Shown here: positions 41,102-49,690 of the stretch, piece by piece | Layout of the letters: each line of letters opens with the position of its first letter | Numbering within the stretch: position 1 is the stretch's first letter | From: an uncultured Olsenella sp. | GTDB taxonomy: Bacteria > Actinomycetota > Coriobacteriia > Coriobacteriales > Atopobiaceae | Assembly: GCA_947253595.1 (NCBI GenBank) | Contig: CAMXZR010000001.1 | Location: 1 to 49,944, forward strand | Direction of reading: 5' to 3' | Length of the DNA stretch: 49,944 nucleotides | Notes under the pieces: generated by a model | Seen by the model: only the letters and a program-made list of their open reading frames with translations | Databases searched by the model: none | What the model was told of the DNA's origin: nothing | Position numbers and translations under genes: made by a program

Positions 41102-42409
41102 CTATGCCTGCGATGTGGAAGGCGTGTTGAGGCCGCTCGTCTGGATCCAGTCGCGTGCCAGCACGACGCTGCCGTCCGTCTCCAGGAGCAGGACGCGCGG
41201 CATCGTGCGGCTCAGGAAGAGGTGGATGCCCTCGGTGACGGAGTAGGCGCCCAGGTTCCTCAGGGCAAGCACGTCGCCCATGCGCAGGTCGACCATGGGG
41301 AGGCTGCGAACGAGTACGTCGGCCGTGGTGCAGAGGCTGCCACAGAGGCTCCACGTGCTCGGGCCGTCGCCCGGACGCCCGGTCGCGTCCGGGCCGACAC
41401 CCCCGGGACCCGCGAGCGGTGCCGGCCCGCCGGGTAGCTCCGCGCCCGCGCGCGCGGTGGCGCTGAGGTCCTGGACCACGGGCAGCTTCATGCCCATCAT
41501 CTGGCCCAGGTAGGTGACGTGGTTCATGCCGCCGTCCACGAAGGCGTAGTTGGTTCCCTCGTTGGACTTGAGGTCGACGATGCCCGTGAGGTAGCTCCCG
41601 CACTCGGTGGCGAAGAAGCGTCCCATCTCCACCGTCAGCTCGACCTTCCCGGCGACCCTCCGCAGGTCATCCGCGATCTGCCTGGCGGGGGCGAGCGTGT
41701 CCTGGAAGTCCTCCCCCTCGAAGAGGGGCACGGCCAGGCCGGGACCGTACTCGAGGCGTTCGGGCCGCCATCCGTGCTCGCGCTCCAGGACGTCGAGCAG
41801 CCCCTCGAGCCTCTGCAGCTCGTGTGCCTGGTGCCTGAGCTTTCGGCGCTGGGTGCCCACGAAGTAGTGGATGCCCACGAGCTCGGCCGCGGGGAAGTCG
41901 CGTCGCTCGTCCACGATGCGCAGGAGGTCCTCGAGCGACATGCCGAACTGGCTGCCCCCGTTGAGCCTGAGCAGCACGGGAACGACCCGTCCCGCCTGCG
42001 CGGCGCAGCGTTCCACCAGCTCGAACTGGAGGCGCGACTCGGCGGTGAAGCAGCCCACGCCAAAGGCCAGGGCCTCTCTCACGTCGTCCTCCCGCTTGCA
42101 GACGCCGGAATAGACGATGCCCTGGGGCTCGACGCCGAGGGACTCGCAGATGGCAAGCTCGCCGGGGCTGCAGACCTCGAGCTTGAGGCCCCCCTCCGCC
42201 GCCGCGCCGACCAGGAAGGGGTTGGCCTTGATGGAATAGCAGAGCCCCACCTCGGGACCGAAGATCTCTGCGACCTCACGCAGGCGGCGTTGGAAGGGTC
42301 CCAGCTCGAAGACGAAGCTCGGCGTGCCGAACTCCTGCGCGAGCGAGAGGAGCTCCCCTCCCGTGGCGAAGCCCCCCTCGGGGGCGAGGCGGCTGTACCT
42401 TCCGCTCAT
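41102..42409 (-). CDS. Fold-type-III PLP-dependent decarboxylase (DapDC/ornithine decarboxylase superfamily) in a dlt-like operon
   Basis: A 435-residue enzyme. The PLP lysine is Lys61 in CYSIKANP; VCSPGELAICESLG, EYGPGLAVP (glycine loop), VEMGRFFATECGSYL and the active-site Cys360 in GSLCTTADVL match diaminopimelate-decarboxylase relatives, including those that act on carrier-bound amino acids (BtrK type). A Gly/Pro-rich insertion (about 319-351) just before the Cys motif is unusual. Its ATG overlaps the ligase stop by 4 nt (ATGA). It probably decarboxylates or epimerises the amino acid used by the ligase/carrier pair; the direct substrate is not readable. Confidence 0.85.
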   Translation of the reverse strand: MSGRYSRLAPEGGFATGGELLSLAQEFGTPSFVFELGPFQRRLREVAEIFGPEVGLCYSIKANPFLVGAAAEGGLKLEVCSPGELAICESLGVEPQGIVYSGVCKREDDVREALAFGVGCFTAESRLQFELVERCAAQAGRVVPVLLRLNGGSQFGMSLEDLLRIVDERRDFPAAELVGIHYFVGTQRRKLRHQAHELQRLEGLLDVLEREHGWRPERLEYGPGLAVPLFEGEDFQDTLAPARQIADDLRRVAGKVELTVEMGRFFATECGSYLTGIVDLKSNEGTNYAFVDGGMNHVTYLGQMMGMKLPVVQDLSATARAGAELPGGPAPLAGPGGVGPDATGRPGDGPSTWSLCGSLCTTADVLVRSLPMVDLRMGDVLALRNLGAYSVTEGIHLFLSRTMPRVLLLETDGSVVLARDWIQTSGLNTPSTSQA

Positions 42410-43929
42410 CGACGCACTCCCATCTGCGCCAGCTCGGCGCGGTCGATCTTGCCGTTCTTGGTGAGGGGCAGCTCCTCCAGGCGACGGAGCTGGCGGGGGA
42501 CCATGTAGGAGGGAAGGCGTGCGCCCAGGACGTCGAGGAGCTCGTCCTCTCCGGGCGTGCCCACGTAGAAGAGGCGGATGCGCTTGCGGCGCGCGTCATA
42601 GACGCAGCAGGCACGCTCCACGCCCTCGACCGCCTGTGCCGCCGCCTCGATGTCTCCCAGCTCGATGCGCTGTCCCAGGTGCTTGATCTGGTGGTCCTTG
42701 CGCGAGGCGTAGACCAGGTTGCCGTCCCCGTCGTAGCGCGCCAGGTCACCCGTGCGGTACACGGGCTCGAGCCAGCGGCCGTTGAGGGGGCTCTGCACGA
42801 AGGCTGCGGCGGTCTTCTCCCCATCGCCCAGGTACCCCAGGCCCAGGGCGGTGCCGCTCACGCAGACCTCGCCCTCCTCGCCGGGCTCGGTGACCTCGCG
42901 CCCCTCCTCGTCCAGCAGGAACACGCGCTCGTTGGGGAAGGCGCCTCCCATCGGAATGACCTCGTCGTTGGCGTAGTCCCGTTCGACCTCGAAGTAGGTG
43001 CAGTTGCAGGTTATCTCCGTCGGGCCGTAGAGGTTCACGAAGCGCGCCTCGGGCAGGAAGCTCCGCCACACGCGCAGCTGCTTGGGGGGCATGACCTCAC
43101 CGGAGAAGAGGACCCGCCGCACCGTCCGGGGCACGCGATAGTCGAAGCCATGCATGATCGAGACGAAGCAGAGGGCGCTCACGGCCCAGACCAGGGTGGT
43201 CACCTCGCCGTCCGCCAGGTAGTCCATGAGCCGGGTGGGGTTGGAGAAGTATGGGCGCGGGATGATGCGCAGGGTCGCGCCGCAGCAGAGGCTGGAGTAG
43301 ATGTCCTTGACCGACACGTCGAAGTCGAAGGGTGCCTGGTTGCCCAGCACGTCGTCGGGACCGATCCCGAAGGTCTGGGTGAAGACGTTGATGAAGTCGA
43401 TGACCGAGCGATGCGAGACCACGACCCCCTTGGGCGTGCCCGTGCTGCCGCTGGTGAAGTTGACGTAGAGCGGGTCGACGTCGATTGCCGCCGCGCGAAC
43501 GCCAGCCAGCGCGGCATCGTCCGAGCGTGGGGACGAGAGGGCCTCGTCCACAAGGGCGACCCTCGTGCCCGTGCCCGCGAGGGCGCGACGGGCGGCATCC
43601 TCGTTCGCGCGGTCGGTGAGGACCAGGGCGGGCCCGAGCGTTCCGCAGATCGACCGGATGCGCACATCGGGCTGGCGCACGTCGAGCACGGAGTAGAAGC
43701 CGCCCGCGTACACGGCACCCAGCATGCAGCAGAGGGCGTCCGCGCTCTTCTCGAGGTAGAGGGCGAGCGCCTGGCGCGGGGCCATCCCCTGCGAGACGAG
43801 CCAGCATCCCGCCCGCCTGGACCGGTCGAGCAGCTGGGCATAGCTCAGCTCGGAGTCGGGGTCCGCCACGGCCAGGCTGTCCGGCCGGAGCACGGCCTGA
43901 GCCTCGAGCCATTCGAGCACGTTTCTCAT
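42406..43929 (-). CDS. Amino acid adenylation enzyme, DltA-like
   Basis: A 507-residue cytoplasmic ANL-family ligase that would activate an amino acid with ATP and load it on the carrier protein. Core motifs: YVNFTSGSTGTPKGVVVSH (A3), NQAPFDFDVSVKDIY, VNLYGPTEITCNCTY (A5), YRTGDLARYDGDGNLVYASRKDHQIKHLGQRIELGDIE (A7-A8), and the catalytic Lys in LPLTKNGKIDR (A10). Layout and length fit D-alanine:carrier ligases, but the amino acid cannot be fixed by eye. The ATG at 43929 has AAAGGCGAG upstream. Confidence 0.88.
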   Translation of the reverse strand: MRNVLEWLEAQAVLRPDSLAVADPDSELSYAQLLDRSRRAGCWLVSQGMAPRQALALYLEKSADALCCMLGAVYAGGFYSVLDVRQPDVRIRSICGTLGPALVLTDRANEDAARRALAGTGTRVALVDEALSSPRSDDAALAGVRAAAIDVDPLYVNFTSGSTGTPKGVVVSHRSVIDFINVFTQTFGIGPDDVLGNQAPFDFDVSVKDIYSSLCCGATLRIIPRPYFSNPTRLMDYLADGEVTTLVWAVSALCFVSIMHGFDYRVPRTVRRVLFSGEVMPPKQLRVWRSFLPEARFVNLYGPTEITCNCTYFEVERDYANDEVIPMGGAFPNERVFLLDEEGREVTEPGEEGEVCVSGTALGLGYLGDGEKTAAAFVQSPLNGRWLEPVYRTGDLARYDGDGNLVYASRKDHQIKHLGQRIELGDIEAAAQAVEGVERACCVYDARRKRIRLFYVGTPGEDELLDVLGARLPSYMVPRQLRRLEELPLTKNGKIDRAELAQMGVRR

Positions 43930-43993
43930 GTTCTCGCCTTTCCCGCCGCATCCCGCCCCCGCCGCAACCGCGGCAGGGGCCAGGGCAGCGCTA

Positions 43994-45442
43994 CTAGTAC
44001 GTGACCAGGACGTTCGACCGGCGGTCGAACTCCGCCGTCGAGCCCACGAGGCGGGCGCGCACGTAGACGACCTTCTCCCCATGCCCCGTGACTGGCAGGT
44101 CGAAGACCGGGTCCTCGCTCCAGTCGCGAACCAGCTCGGTCGCGTCCGAACCCCTCTCGCCCACGTAGAACTGGTACTCGACCCTGCGTCCCAGCCCCGC
44201 GTAGGGCGTGGCCGTGACGCGCACGGCACCCTCGACGGGCTCCTCGTCGAGGGTCACCGCCGACGGCCTGTCTATGGACGCGAGATACTCGTCCCACCTG
44301 TCGTAGGAGTAGAAGTGCTGCGACAGGCCCTCCCCCGCCTCGGATCGTGCGAGCAGCTCGCCGAAGGACTTCGTGAAACGAGCCGCGCCGCTAACGTTGA
44401 GGTGCTCGCCATCCAGGAAGTCCGACTCGTCCGCCACGTAGGCGGAGCTCCTCGCCAGGTTGAAGTCGAGGAAGCGAAACCCGGCGTCAGTCACGATCTT
44501 CTGGGCGCGTGGCATCTGCTGGGGGTAGTAGTCTCCGTAGCAGAGCACGTTGAAGGTTGGGCAGGGGGCGACGACCACCGTCAGCTCGACACCATTCCTG
44601 CGGCAGAGGTCGCAGATGCGCCTCAGGGCGTCGAGGGTGTCCTCACGGAAGGGCTTCTTGCCGTACTGCGACGAGAAGAGCAGCTCCTTGGCGTTGGCGT
44701 AGTCGATCACGAAATCGTAGTTCCCGTAGCCCTTGCCCTGGTAGTGCCACTGGGGGTCGCGCTCCTGGGCGGCCTCGAGCTGCGTGGTGCCGTCCAGGCG
44801 CTGGCGCAGGTTCTGGACCACGGCACGCGGCGACATGCCCACGCGGTTGAAGGCCCAGGGAAAGAGGAAGTTGAGCGACTGGCTGGTGCCCACGAACTCG
44901 TGGCTTCCCATGAGCCCCCAGAGGGCGCTGGCACGATACCCCAGGGACTGCCCCTCGCAGCGGGCGAGCAGGTAGGCCATGCGGGCGTTGGGGTACGAGC
45001 CCTCGGAGAAGCTCGCGTAGTCGACGCCCAGAACCGCCCTCTTCACGTGATGGTCGCGTATGGCCTGCTCGATGCCTATATACGAGTCCTCAAGCGACTG
45101 TGCCGAGGAAGAGAGGCTGAACGACTTCGCCCTGAGGGTGCCGTCGAGCACCCGCAGGTCCACGGAGCGCTCCGACACGGAGGAGCCCACCACGATGGTG
45201 TCTATGCCCCCTCTCGCCACCGACCGGTACTCGGACCAGCGGACCGCGCTCAGGCTGCCGTAGGGATCGAGAAGCAGCGTGGCCAGGACGTTGGCCAGCG
45301 TGAGAAGGACGAGGGCGGCGAGGACACCGAGGGCGCGACGGCCCCACGTGCGACGGCGAGGCATGGCATCGGAGGGAATCGCGGCAGACCCCCGGACAAG
45401 GGCGTCCGGGGCGTCCTCCCTCGTGGGCCGCCGCTCGTCCAT
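43994..45442 (-). CDS. DltD/AlgX-like SGNH-fold membrane-anchored protein
   Basis: A 482-residue protein with one N-terminal membrane helix (about 37-58) and an extracellular domain. SGNH-type marks are IVVGSSVSERSVD (Ser87) and the late FLDGEHLNVSGAARF (Asp/His pair). The C-terminal about 80 residues (VRVTATPYAGLGRRVEYQFYVGER...VYVRARLVG) look like an Ig or triple-tyrosine domain not found in DltD. It follows the MBOAT gene by 16 nt. In Dlt and alginate systems such partners assist acyl transfer outside the membrane. The ATG at 45442 has GGAGGGAGAGG upstream. Confidence 0.8.
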   Translation of the reverse strand: MDERRPTREDAPDALVRGSAAIPSDAMPRRRTWGRRALGVLAALVLLTLANVLATLLLDPYGSLSAVRWSEYRSVARGGIDTIVVGSSVSERSVDLRVLDGTLRAKSFSLSSSAQSLEDSYIGIEQAIRDHHVKRAVLGVDYASFSEGSYPNARMAYLLARCEGQSLGYRASALWGLMGSHEFVGTSQSLNFLFPWAFNRVGMSPRAVVQNLRQRLDGTTQLEAAQERDPQWHYQGKGYGNYDFVIDYANAKELLFSSQYGKKPFREDTLDALRRICDLCRRNGVELTVVVAPCPTFNVLCYGDYYPQQMPRAQKIVTDAGFRFLDFNLARSSAYVADESDFLDGEHLNVSGAARFTKSFGELLARSEAGEGLSQHFYSYDRWDEYLASIDRPSAVTLDEEPVEGAVRVTATPYAGLGRRVEYQFYVGERGSDATELVRDWSEDPVFDLPVTGHGEKVVYVRARLVGSTAEFDRRSNVLVTY

Positions 45443-45458
45443 GGGTCCTCTCCCTCCG

Positions 45459-47051
45459 CTAGAAGTTCGCATACATGAACCCCCCAGCATTGCCGACCGA
45501 GAACGCGTACGAGGCGGCCACCAGGAAGAGCAGGGCGACATAGGTGCAGGTCCTGACCATCACCCCTCGCGAGAGCACGAGCGCGCGCACGTCGTGGCCT
45601 CGTTCCTCGAGGAGGCTCACCGCGAAGATGACCGCGCATCCGATGATTGCGACGTAGCTGATGCCGAGGGGGCCCGCCGACTTGGAGCCGAAGAGCTCCG
45701 CCAGGGTCGGCCTCATGAGCTGCGGGGCGAAGTTGAGGAAGGTGGCACGCAGGCAGGTCAGGGAGTCGCCGATGTCGTAGATGCGGTCGAAGTACCAGCC
45801 GAGGTTGACCACCAGGAAGGTCCTGAGGACGGCCCAGGCGTGCCAGAGGCGGGGCCGGGCGTCCGCGTGCAGGGCGACACGCAGCCGGGCGAAGGCCGGG
45901 GAGAGCAGGTCCGCCGCGGCGATGACCAGTCCGTTGTAGAGGCCCCAGGCGACGTAGTGGGTCTCGGCCCCGTGCCAGACGCCCACGATGAGGAAGACCA
46001 GGATGTTGGCACAGCAGGCGGGCAAGGTCCTGCCCAGGTGCCGACCGAGCCTCTCGCCCGACCAGCGCCCCAGGGCCTTCATGGGCCGGGTGAGCGCGAA
46101 GGGATAGAAGACGTAGTCGCGCATCCAGGAGCCGAGAGAGACGTGCCAGCGCCTCCAGAAGTCGGCGAGCGAGACGGCGAAGTAGGGCCTCTTGAAGTTG
46201 GGTGCCATGCGGATGCCCAGGAGCTCCGAGGCGGCGAGCACCATGTCGATGCCACCCGAGAAGTCGGCGTACTGCTGGGCGGAGTAGAGGAGGATCCCAA
46301 AGGCGACGACCGAGCCGGGGATGCCCACGTCCACGCCCGAGAAGATCGCGTCGATCCTGCCCGAGAGTGCGTTGGCCACGGCATACTTCTTCATCGCGCC
46401 GAAGAGGAAGAGGAGGGCCGCCCGCCGCGTGCGGTCCCAGTTGGCGCGGTTGCGGCCCACGAGCTGCGGGGCCAGGTCGTCCCAGCGGTTGATTGGACCC
46501 TGGATGAGCTGGGGGAAGTACGAGACGAAGAGCAGGTAGCGCGGGAGGCTGCGCTCCGCCTCCACCCGACCGTTGTAGCAGTCCAGCAGGTAGCCCAGGG
46601 CCTGGAAGATATAGAAGGAGATGCCGAGGGGCAGGACCAGGCCGAGGCTCGTGGGAGAGGGCTCCCGGCCCGCCTGCCAGAGGATCACGTTCCAATACTT
46701 GAGGTAGGCGAGCGCCCCCAGGCAGCAGGCCAGGGCGACGAGGAGCACGAGGCGGCGGCGGCGCGCGAAGAGGGCCTTGACCGCCTTCTTCTCCGTCCGG
46801 TCGCGGGCGGCCTTCCGTGCTTCCCTGCAGGCCGCGTCGAGGCGGGCGAAGGCGAGTCCCGCCGCCCAGGTGACGGTTGCGGTGGCCACGACGAGCCAGA
46901 GCGTGGGAAGTCCACCCATGAGGCAGTAGAAGCCGAGGCTGCCGGCGAGCAGGACGACCCACTGCCCGCGACCGAAGAGGCGGCCCACGCCGAAGTAGAG
47001 AACGGCGAGGGCGGCAAGGAAGAGGACGAAGCTGAGGGAATAGAGCTCCAA
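45459..47051 (-). CDS. MBOAT-family acyltransferase, DltB/AlgI-like
   Basis: A 530-residue protein with about 11-12 membrane segments. The conserved MBOAT His is in LIVGVWHGAETHYVAWGLYNG near residue 340; FSGGIDMVLAASELLGIRMAPNFKRPYFAVSLADFWRRWHVSLGSWMRDYVFYP is the strongly conserved block. The start is an uncommon TTG at 47051 (MELYSLSFVLFLAAL), preceded by GGAAGG; no ATG or GTG in frame fits. It heads the five-gene operon and would move the acyl group from carrier to an envelope acceptor. Confidence 0.9.
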   Translation of the reverse strand: MELYSLSFVLFLAALAVLYFGVGRLFGRGQWVVLLAGSLGFYCLMGGLPTLWLVVATATVTWAAGLAFARLDAACREARKAARDRTEKKAVKALFARRRRLVLLVALACCLGALAYLKYWNVILWQAGREPSPTSLGLVLPLGISFYIFQALGYLLDCYNGRVEAERSLPRYLLFVSYFPQLIQGPINRWDDLAPQLVGRNRANWDRTRRAALLFLFGAMKKYAVANALSGRIDAIFSGVDVGIPGSVVAFGILLYSAQQYADFSGGIDMVLAASELLGIRMAPNFKRPYFAVSLADFWRRWHVSLGSWMRDYVFYPFALTRPMKALGRWSGERLGRHLGRTLPACCANILVFLIVGVWHGAETHYVAWGLYNGLVIAAADLLSPAFARLRVALHADARPRLWHAWAVLRTFLVVNLGWYFDRIYDIGDSLTCLRATFLNFAPQLMRPTLAELFGSKSAGPLGISYVAIIGCAVIFAVSLLEERGHDVRALVLSRGVMVRTCTYVALLFLVAASYAFSVGNAGGFMYANF

Positions 47052-47379
47052 GCGGGCGTCGCACCTTCCTTTCCTGCCCCGCGTCGTTGGGCGCGTGGGC
47101 TGCCCAGTTGCTCGGCAGCCCACGCTCAAGATAAAAACGTTCCAGCACTGCAACTGTGACAGGCAATGGGGCGAACGGCACCATCTATGGGCCGAAACCA
47201 TCGAAATCGCCAGAACTCGCCCAGTCAGTCTGAAAAAGCAGGCTCATTGTGCGCTATTTTACCTGGATGAGATGCTGTCTGGACAGAGGGGCTCGCGAGG
47301 GTGCCCTCCCCTGCTCTCCAAGCGGGAAACGCCAGCTCATGGCACGCTTCCGGACGTTGCCGCCGATCGCGCCTCGCCG
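47052..47379. promoter_or_regulatory. Leader of the dlt-like operon with a strong hairpin
   Basis: No gene is seen in 328 bases. Perfect 12-bp arms GCGTGGGCTGCC (47093-47104) and GGCAGCCCACGC (47114-47125) with a 9-nt loop lie 42-74 nt before the TTG start, likely inside the 5' untranslated region. An AT-rich patch just upstream (minus-strand GTTTTTATCTTG near 47130-47140) may be the -10 region. Confidence 0.55.
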
Positions 47380-47748
47380 CTACGGCTTGCGCTGGCGACG
47401 ATGGCCACGAGGCCTTCTCGCCTTGGCGCTCCCCTCCATGATGGTGTGGACGGCGTCACGGATGTTGGGCGGCGTGCGCTGGTAGAGGTCGGCGAACTCG
47501 AAGTAGCTGTCCTCGGCGAGGTAGCCGCGGCGGTCGCCCTCGCCCTCGCCTTCCTCGATGCCGAAGAGCTCGTTGGGCGTGCACGAGAGGATCCGGCAGA
47601 GGTCCCAGACGTAGGTCGACTTGAGGGCGTTGCGGCCCACCTCCCACGCGTTGTAGGTCGACTCCCCGACGCCCAGCTCCGTGGCGACGTCGGACTGGTT
47701 CTTGCCCGACATCTCCCTCAGCTCCCTGAGCCTCAGCCTTCGTTCCAC
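47380..47748 (-). CDS. XRE-family helix-turn-helix protein
   Basis: A 122-residue DNA-binding protein. Residues 5-60 (LRLRELREMSGKNQSDVATELGVGESTYNAWEVGRNALKSTYVWDLCRILSCTPNELFGI) are a Cro/C1-type HTH. An acidic linker, a helix (EFADLYQRTPPNIRDAVHTIMEG) and a basic tail (RRPRGHRRQRKP) follow. The start is GTG at 47748 with GGGAGAGAA upstream. It ends upstream of the dlt-like operon on the same strand and may regulate it; this is position-based only. Confidence 0.85.
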   Translation of the reverse strand: MERRLRLRELREMSGKNQSDVATELGVGESTYNAWEVGRNALKSTYVWDLCRILSCTPNELFGIEEGEGEGDRRGYLAEDSYFEFADLYQRTPPNIRDAVHTIMEGSAKARRPRGHRRQRKP

Positions 47749-47924
47749 CGCTTCTCTCCCATGCGTCGGCCTGCCTGCATGGGGCCATTCTTTATGAGGA
47801 AGCGTCGGCCGAGTATACGAGCCATATTGAAATGCCTGAGTTGGCCACCAAACTCTATGTACCGTAGACTCTGGGGCACCATTGGCAATAGAGGCATGTT
47901 GGAGATTCGCGAACGGAGAAGACC

Positions 47925-48104
47925 ATGGACGGCGAGAGGGACTTCACCACCCCAGACCAGGACCAGCTGTACTTTCTGAGCGAGCTGGGAAAAACCGTGA
48001 GCTACGCAGAGATGACGGCAGAGATCGACCCCATGCTCCTGCCCAGCAGCTCGGAGGACCTGGCGCTCCTGTTCGACCTCATGGGCGCGACGCCCGTGGA
48101 GTAG
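47925..48104 (+). CDS. Small acidic protein, 59 residues, unrecognised
   Basis: ATG at 47925 with GGAGAAGA 5 nt upstream opens a 59-residue frame ending at TAG 48102-48104. The product (begins MDGERDFTTPDQDQLYFLSEL) is acidic, has no signal peptide or membrane segment, and has two helix-like parts (QDQLYFLSELGKTVSYAEMTAEI; SEDLALLFDLMG). It is divergent from the XRE gene and upstream of a LysR gene. The ribosome site and codon pattern favour a real gene; function unknown. Confidence 0.6.
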   Translation: MDGERDFTTPDQDQLYFLSELGKTVSYAEMTAEIDPMLLPSSSEDLALLFDLMGATPVE

Positions 48105-48247
48105 CGCCGACGCGCGACCGGCCGCATGCGGCATGCTGGAAGGCGAGCACCTCTTCTAGAAAAGTGATGTGGTCCTCCCTCGAAAAAGTGAGATGCTTGG
48201 GCAATCGCAGGTCAGAAAGCCACTTGCGAACGACTGGGGAGGCAAAC

Positions 48248-49204
48248 ATGAGGCTGCAGCAGCTGCGCTACGTCATAGCCGTCGCCGAGACCGGCTCGAT
48301 CAACGCCGTCGCCCACGCGCTCTTCGTCTCGCAGTCGAGCCTCTCCGTGGCTATCAAGGAGCTCGAGGGCGAGATGGGCATCACCATCTTCAACCGCTCG
48401 AGCCGCGGCATCTCGCTCACCAGCGAGGGCGTCGAGTTCCTGAGCTATGCGCGCCAGGTGGTCGAGCAGGCAGACCTGCTCCAGAGCCGCTACGCGGGCG
48501 ACCGCACAAGCGCCTCGCGGCGTCTCTCGGTCTCGTCGCAGCACTACGCCTTCGCCGTGAACGCCTTCATCGACTTCGTGTCCGAGCACGACGACGCCAG
48601 CTGCGAGTTCACCCTGCGCGAGACGCGCACCGCCGACGTGATCGAGGACGTCCGGGGCTTCAAGAGCGACCTGGGCATCCTGTACCTGGGCACCTCGAAC
48701 GAGCGCGCCCTGCAGCGGCGCTTCGACGAGGTGGGCCTCACCTTCACCCCGCTCTTCAAGGCGCGGCCCCACGTCTTCGTGCACGAGGGGCACCCGCTCG
48801 CACGGCTCGGAACGGTACGGGTCAAGGACCTCGCGCGCTGGCCCCGCTACACCTTCGAGCAGGGGCCGCAGAGCTCGCTCTTCTATTCCGAGGAGCCCCT
48901 GAGCTCGCTGCCCCACGAAAGGCGCATCGTGGCAAGCGACCGTGCCACGATGACGAGCCTGCTGCGCGACTACGAGGGCTTCCTGGTGTCCACCGGCGTG
49001 AGGTCGGACGAGATGTACTCGGGCATCGTGTCGCTCCCGCTCGAGACCGACGAGGTCATGAACGTGGGCTACGTCGTCCATGCCGAACGGCGCCTGAGCG
49101 AGCTCGCGCGCGCCTACGTCAAGAAGCTGAACGCCCTGATCGTCAGCTTCGACGACCAGAGCGTCCTGGTCCCCTCAAGAGGCGCGCTCAGGGACAGATC
49201 CTGA
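48248..49204 (+). CDS. LysR-family transcriptional regulator
   Basis: A 318-residue regulator. The N-terminal HTH (LQQLRYVIAVAETGSINAVAHALFVSQSSLSVAIKELEGEMGITIFNRSSRGISLTSEG) is classic LysR, followed by a full effector domain with an extended linker. The ATG at 48248 has GGGGAGG 5 nt upstream. Two GAAAAGTGA/GAAAAAGTGA repeats (about 48159 and 48183) lie in its leader. No target is evident among its neighbours. Confidence 0.9.
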   Translation: MRLQQLRYVIAVAETGSINAVAHALFVSQSSLSVAIKELEGEMGITIFNRSSRGISLTSEGVEFLSYARQVVEQADLLQSRYAGDRTSASRRLSVSSQHYAFAVNAFIDFVSEHDDASCEFTLRETRTADVIEDVRGFKSDLGILYLGTSNERALQRRFDEVGLTFTPLFKARPHVFVHEGHPLARLGTVRVKDLARWPRYTFEQGPQSSLFYSEEPLSSLPHERRIVASDRATMTSLLRDYEGFLVSTGVRSDEMYSGIVSLPLETDEVMNVGYVVHAERRLSELARAYVKKLNALIVSFDDQSVLVPSRGALRDRS

Positions 49205-49285
49205 GGGGTCAGCGGTTACCGCGAGGGAGCGGGCGCGGGATGGTAAGCGCTCCGCGGCGTGTACGGACGGGGAGGCTTGCAGTCC

Positions 49286-49690
49286 CTAGCGGGCGGCGTC
49301 CTCGGCGACCCTGCGCGCCAGCACGAGCACGGCAAGCGAGGCGAGCGCGAGCAGCACGGCAAGGACGAGCGCCGCAATCATGCCACCCATCTGCACGCAG
49401 GCAACCGCCAGCACGTTCACCACAAGCAGCACCCAGACGGACGCCCTCTGCCCCGCGACCCGACGCGGGGCGTTCGCCGCGCGCGCGAGGCGGCCGCCCA
49501 GAACGACGCTCGCAATCCCCGAGACGAGGGCCACGAGCCCCAGGATGAAGCCACCCAGAGGCGCGCTGCCGTTGGAGACGTCACCCGGCAGCAGCCCCAG
49601 CTCGAGGAGGATGCCCTCGACCACCGCCAGCACACCCAGGAGCAGCACGGCAATGGAGAGGACCTTCAGACCCTTCTGCGCTCCCATCAT
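49286..49690 (-). CDS. Four-helix membrane protein, unrecognised
   Basis: A 134-residue protein with about four hydrophobic helices (VLSIAVLLLGVLAVVEGILLELG; PLGGFILGLVALVSGIASVVLGG; SVWVLLVVNVLAVACVQ; IAALVLAVLLALASLAVLVLARR). The ATG at 49690 (MMGAQKG) has AAAGGAG upstream. No known domain recognised. It is convergent with the LysR gene. Confidence 0.75.
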   Translation of the reverse strand: MMGAQKGLKVLSIAVLLLGVLAVVEGILLELGLLPGDVSNGSAPLGGFILGLVALVSGIASVVLGGRLARAANAPRRVAGQRASVWVLLVVNVLAVACVQMGGMIAALVLAVLLALASLAVLVLARRVAEDAAR

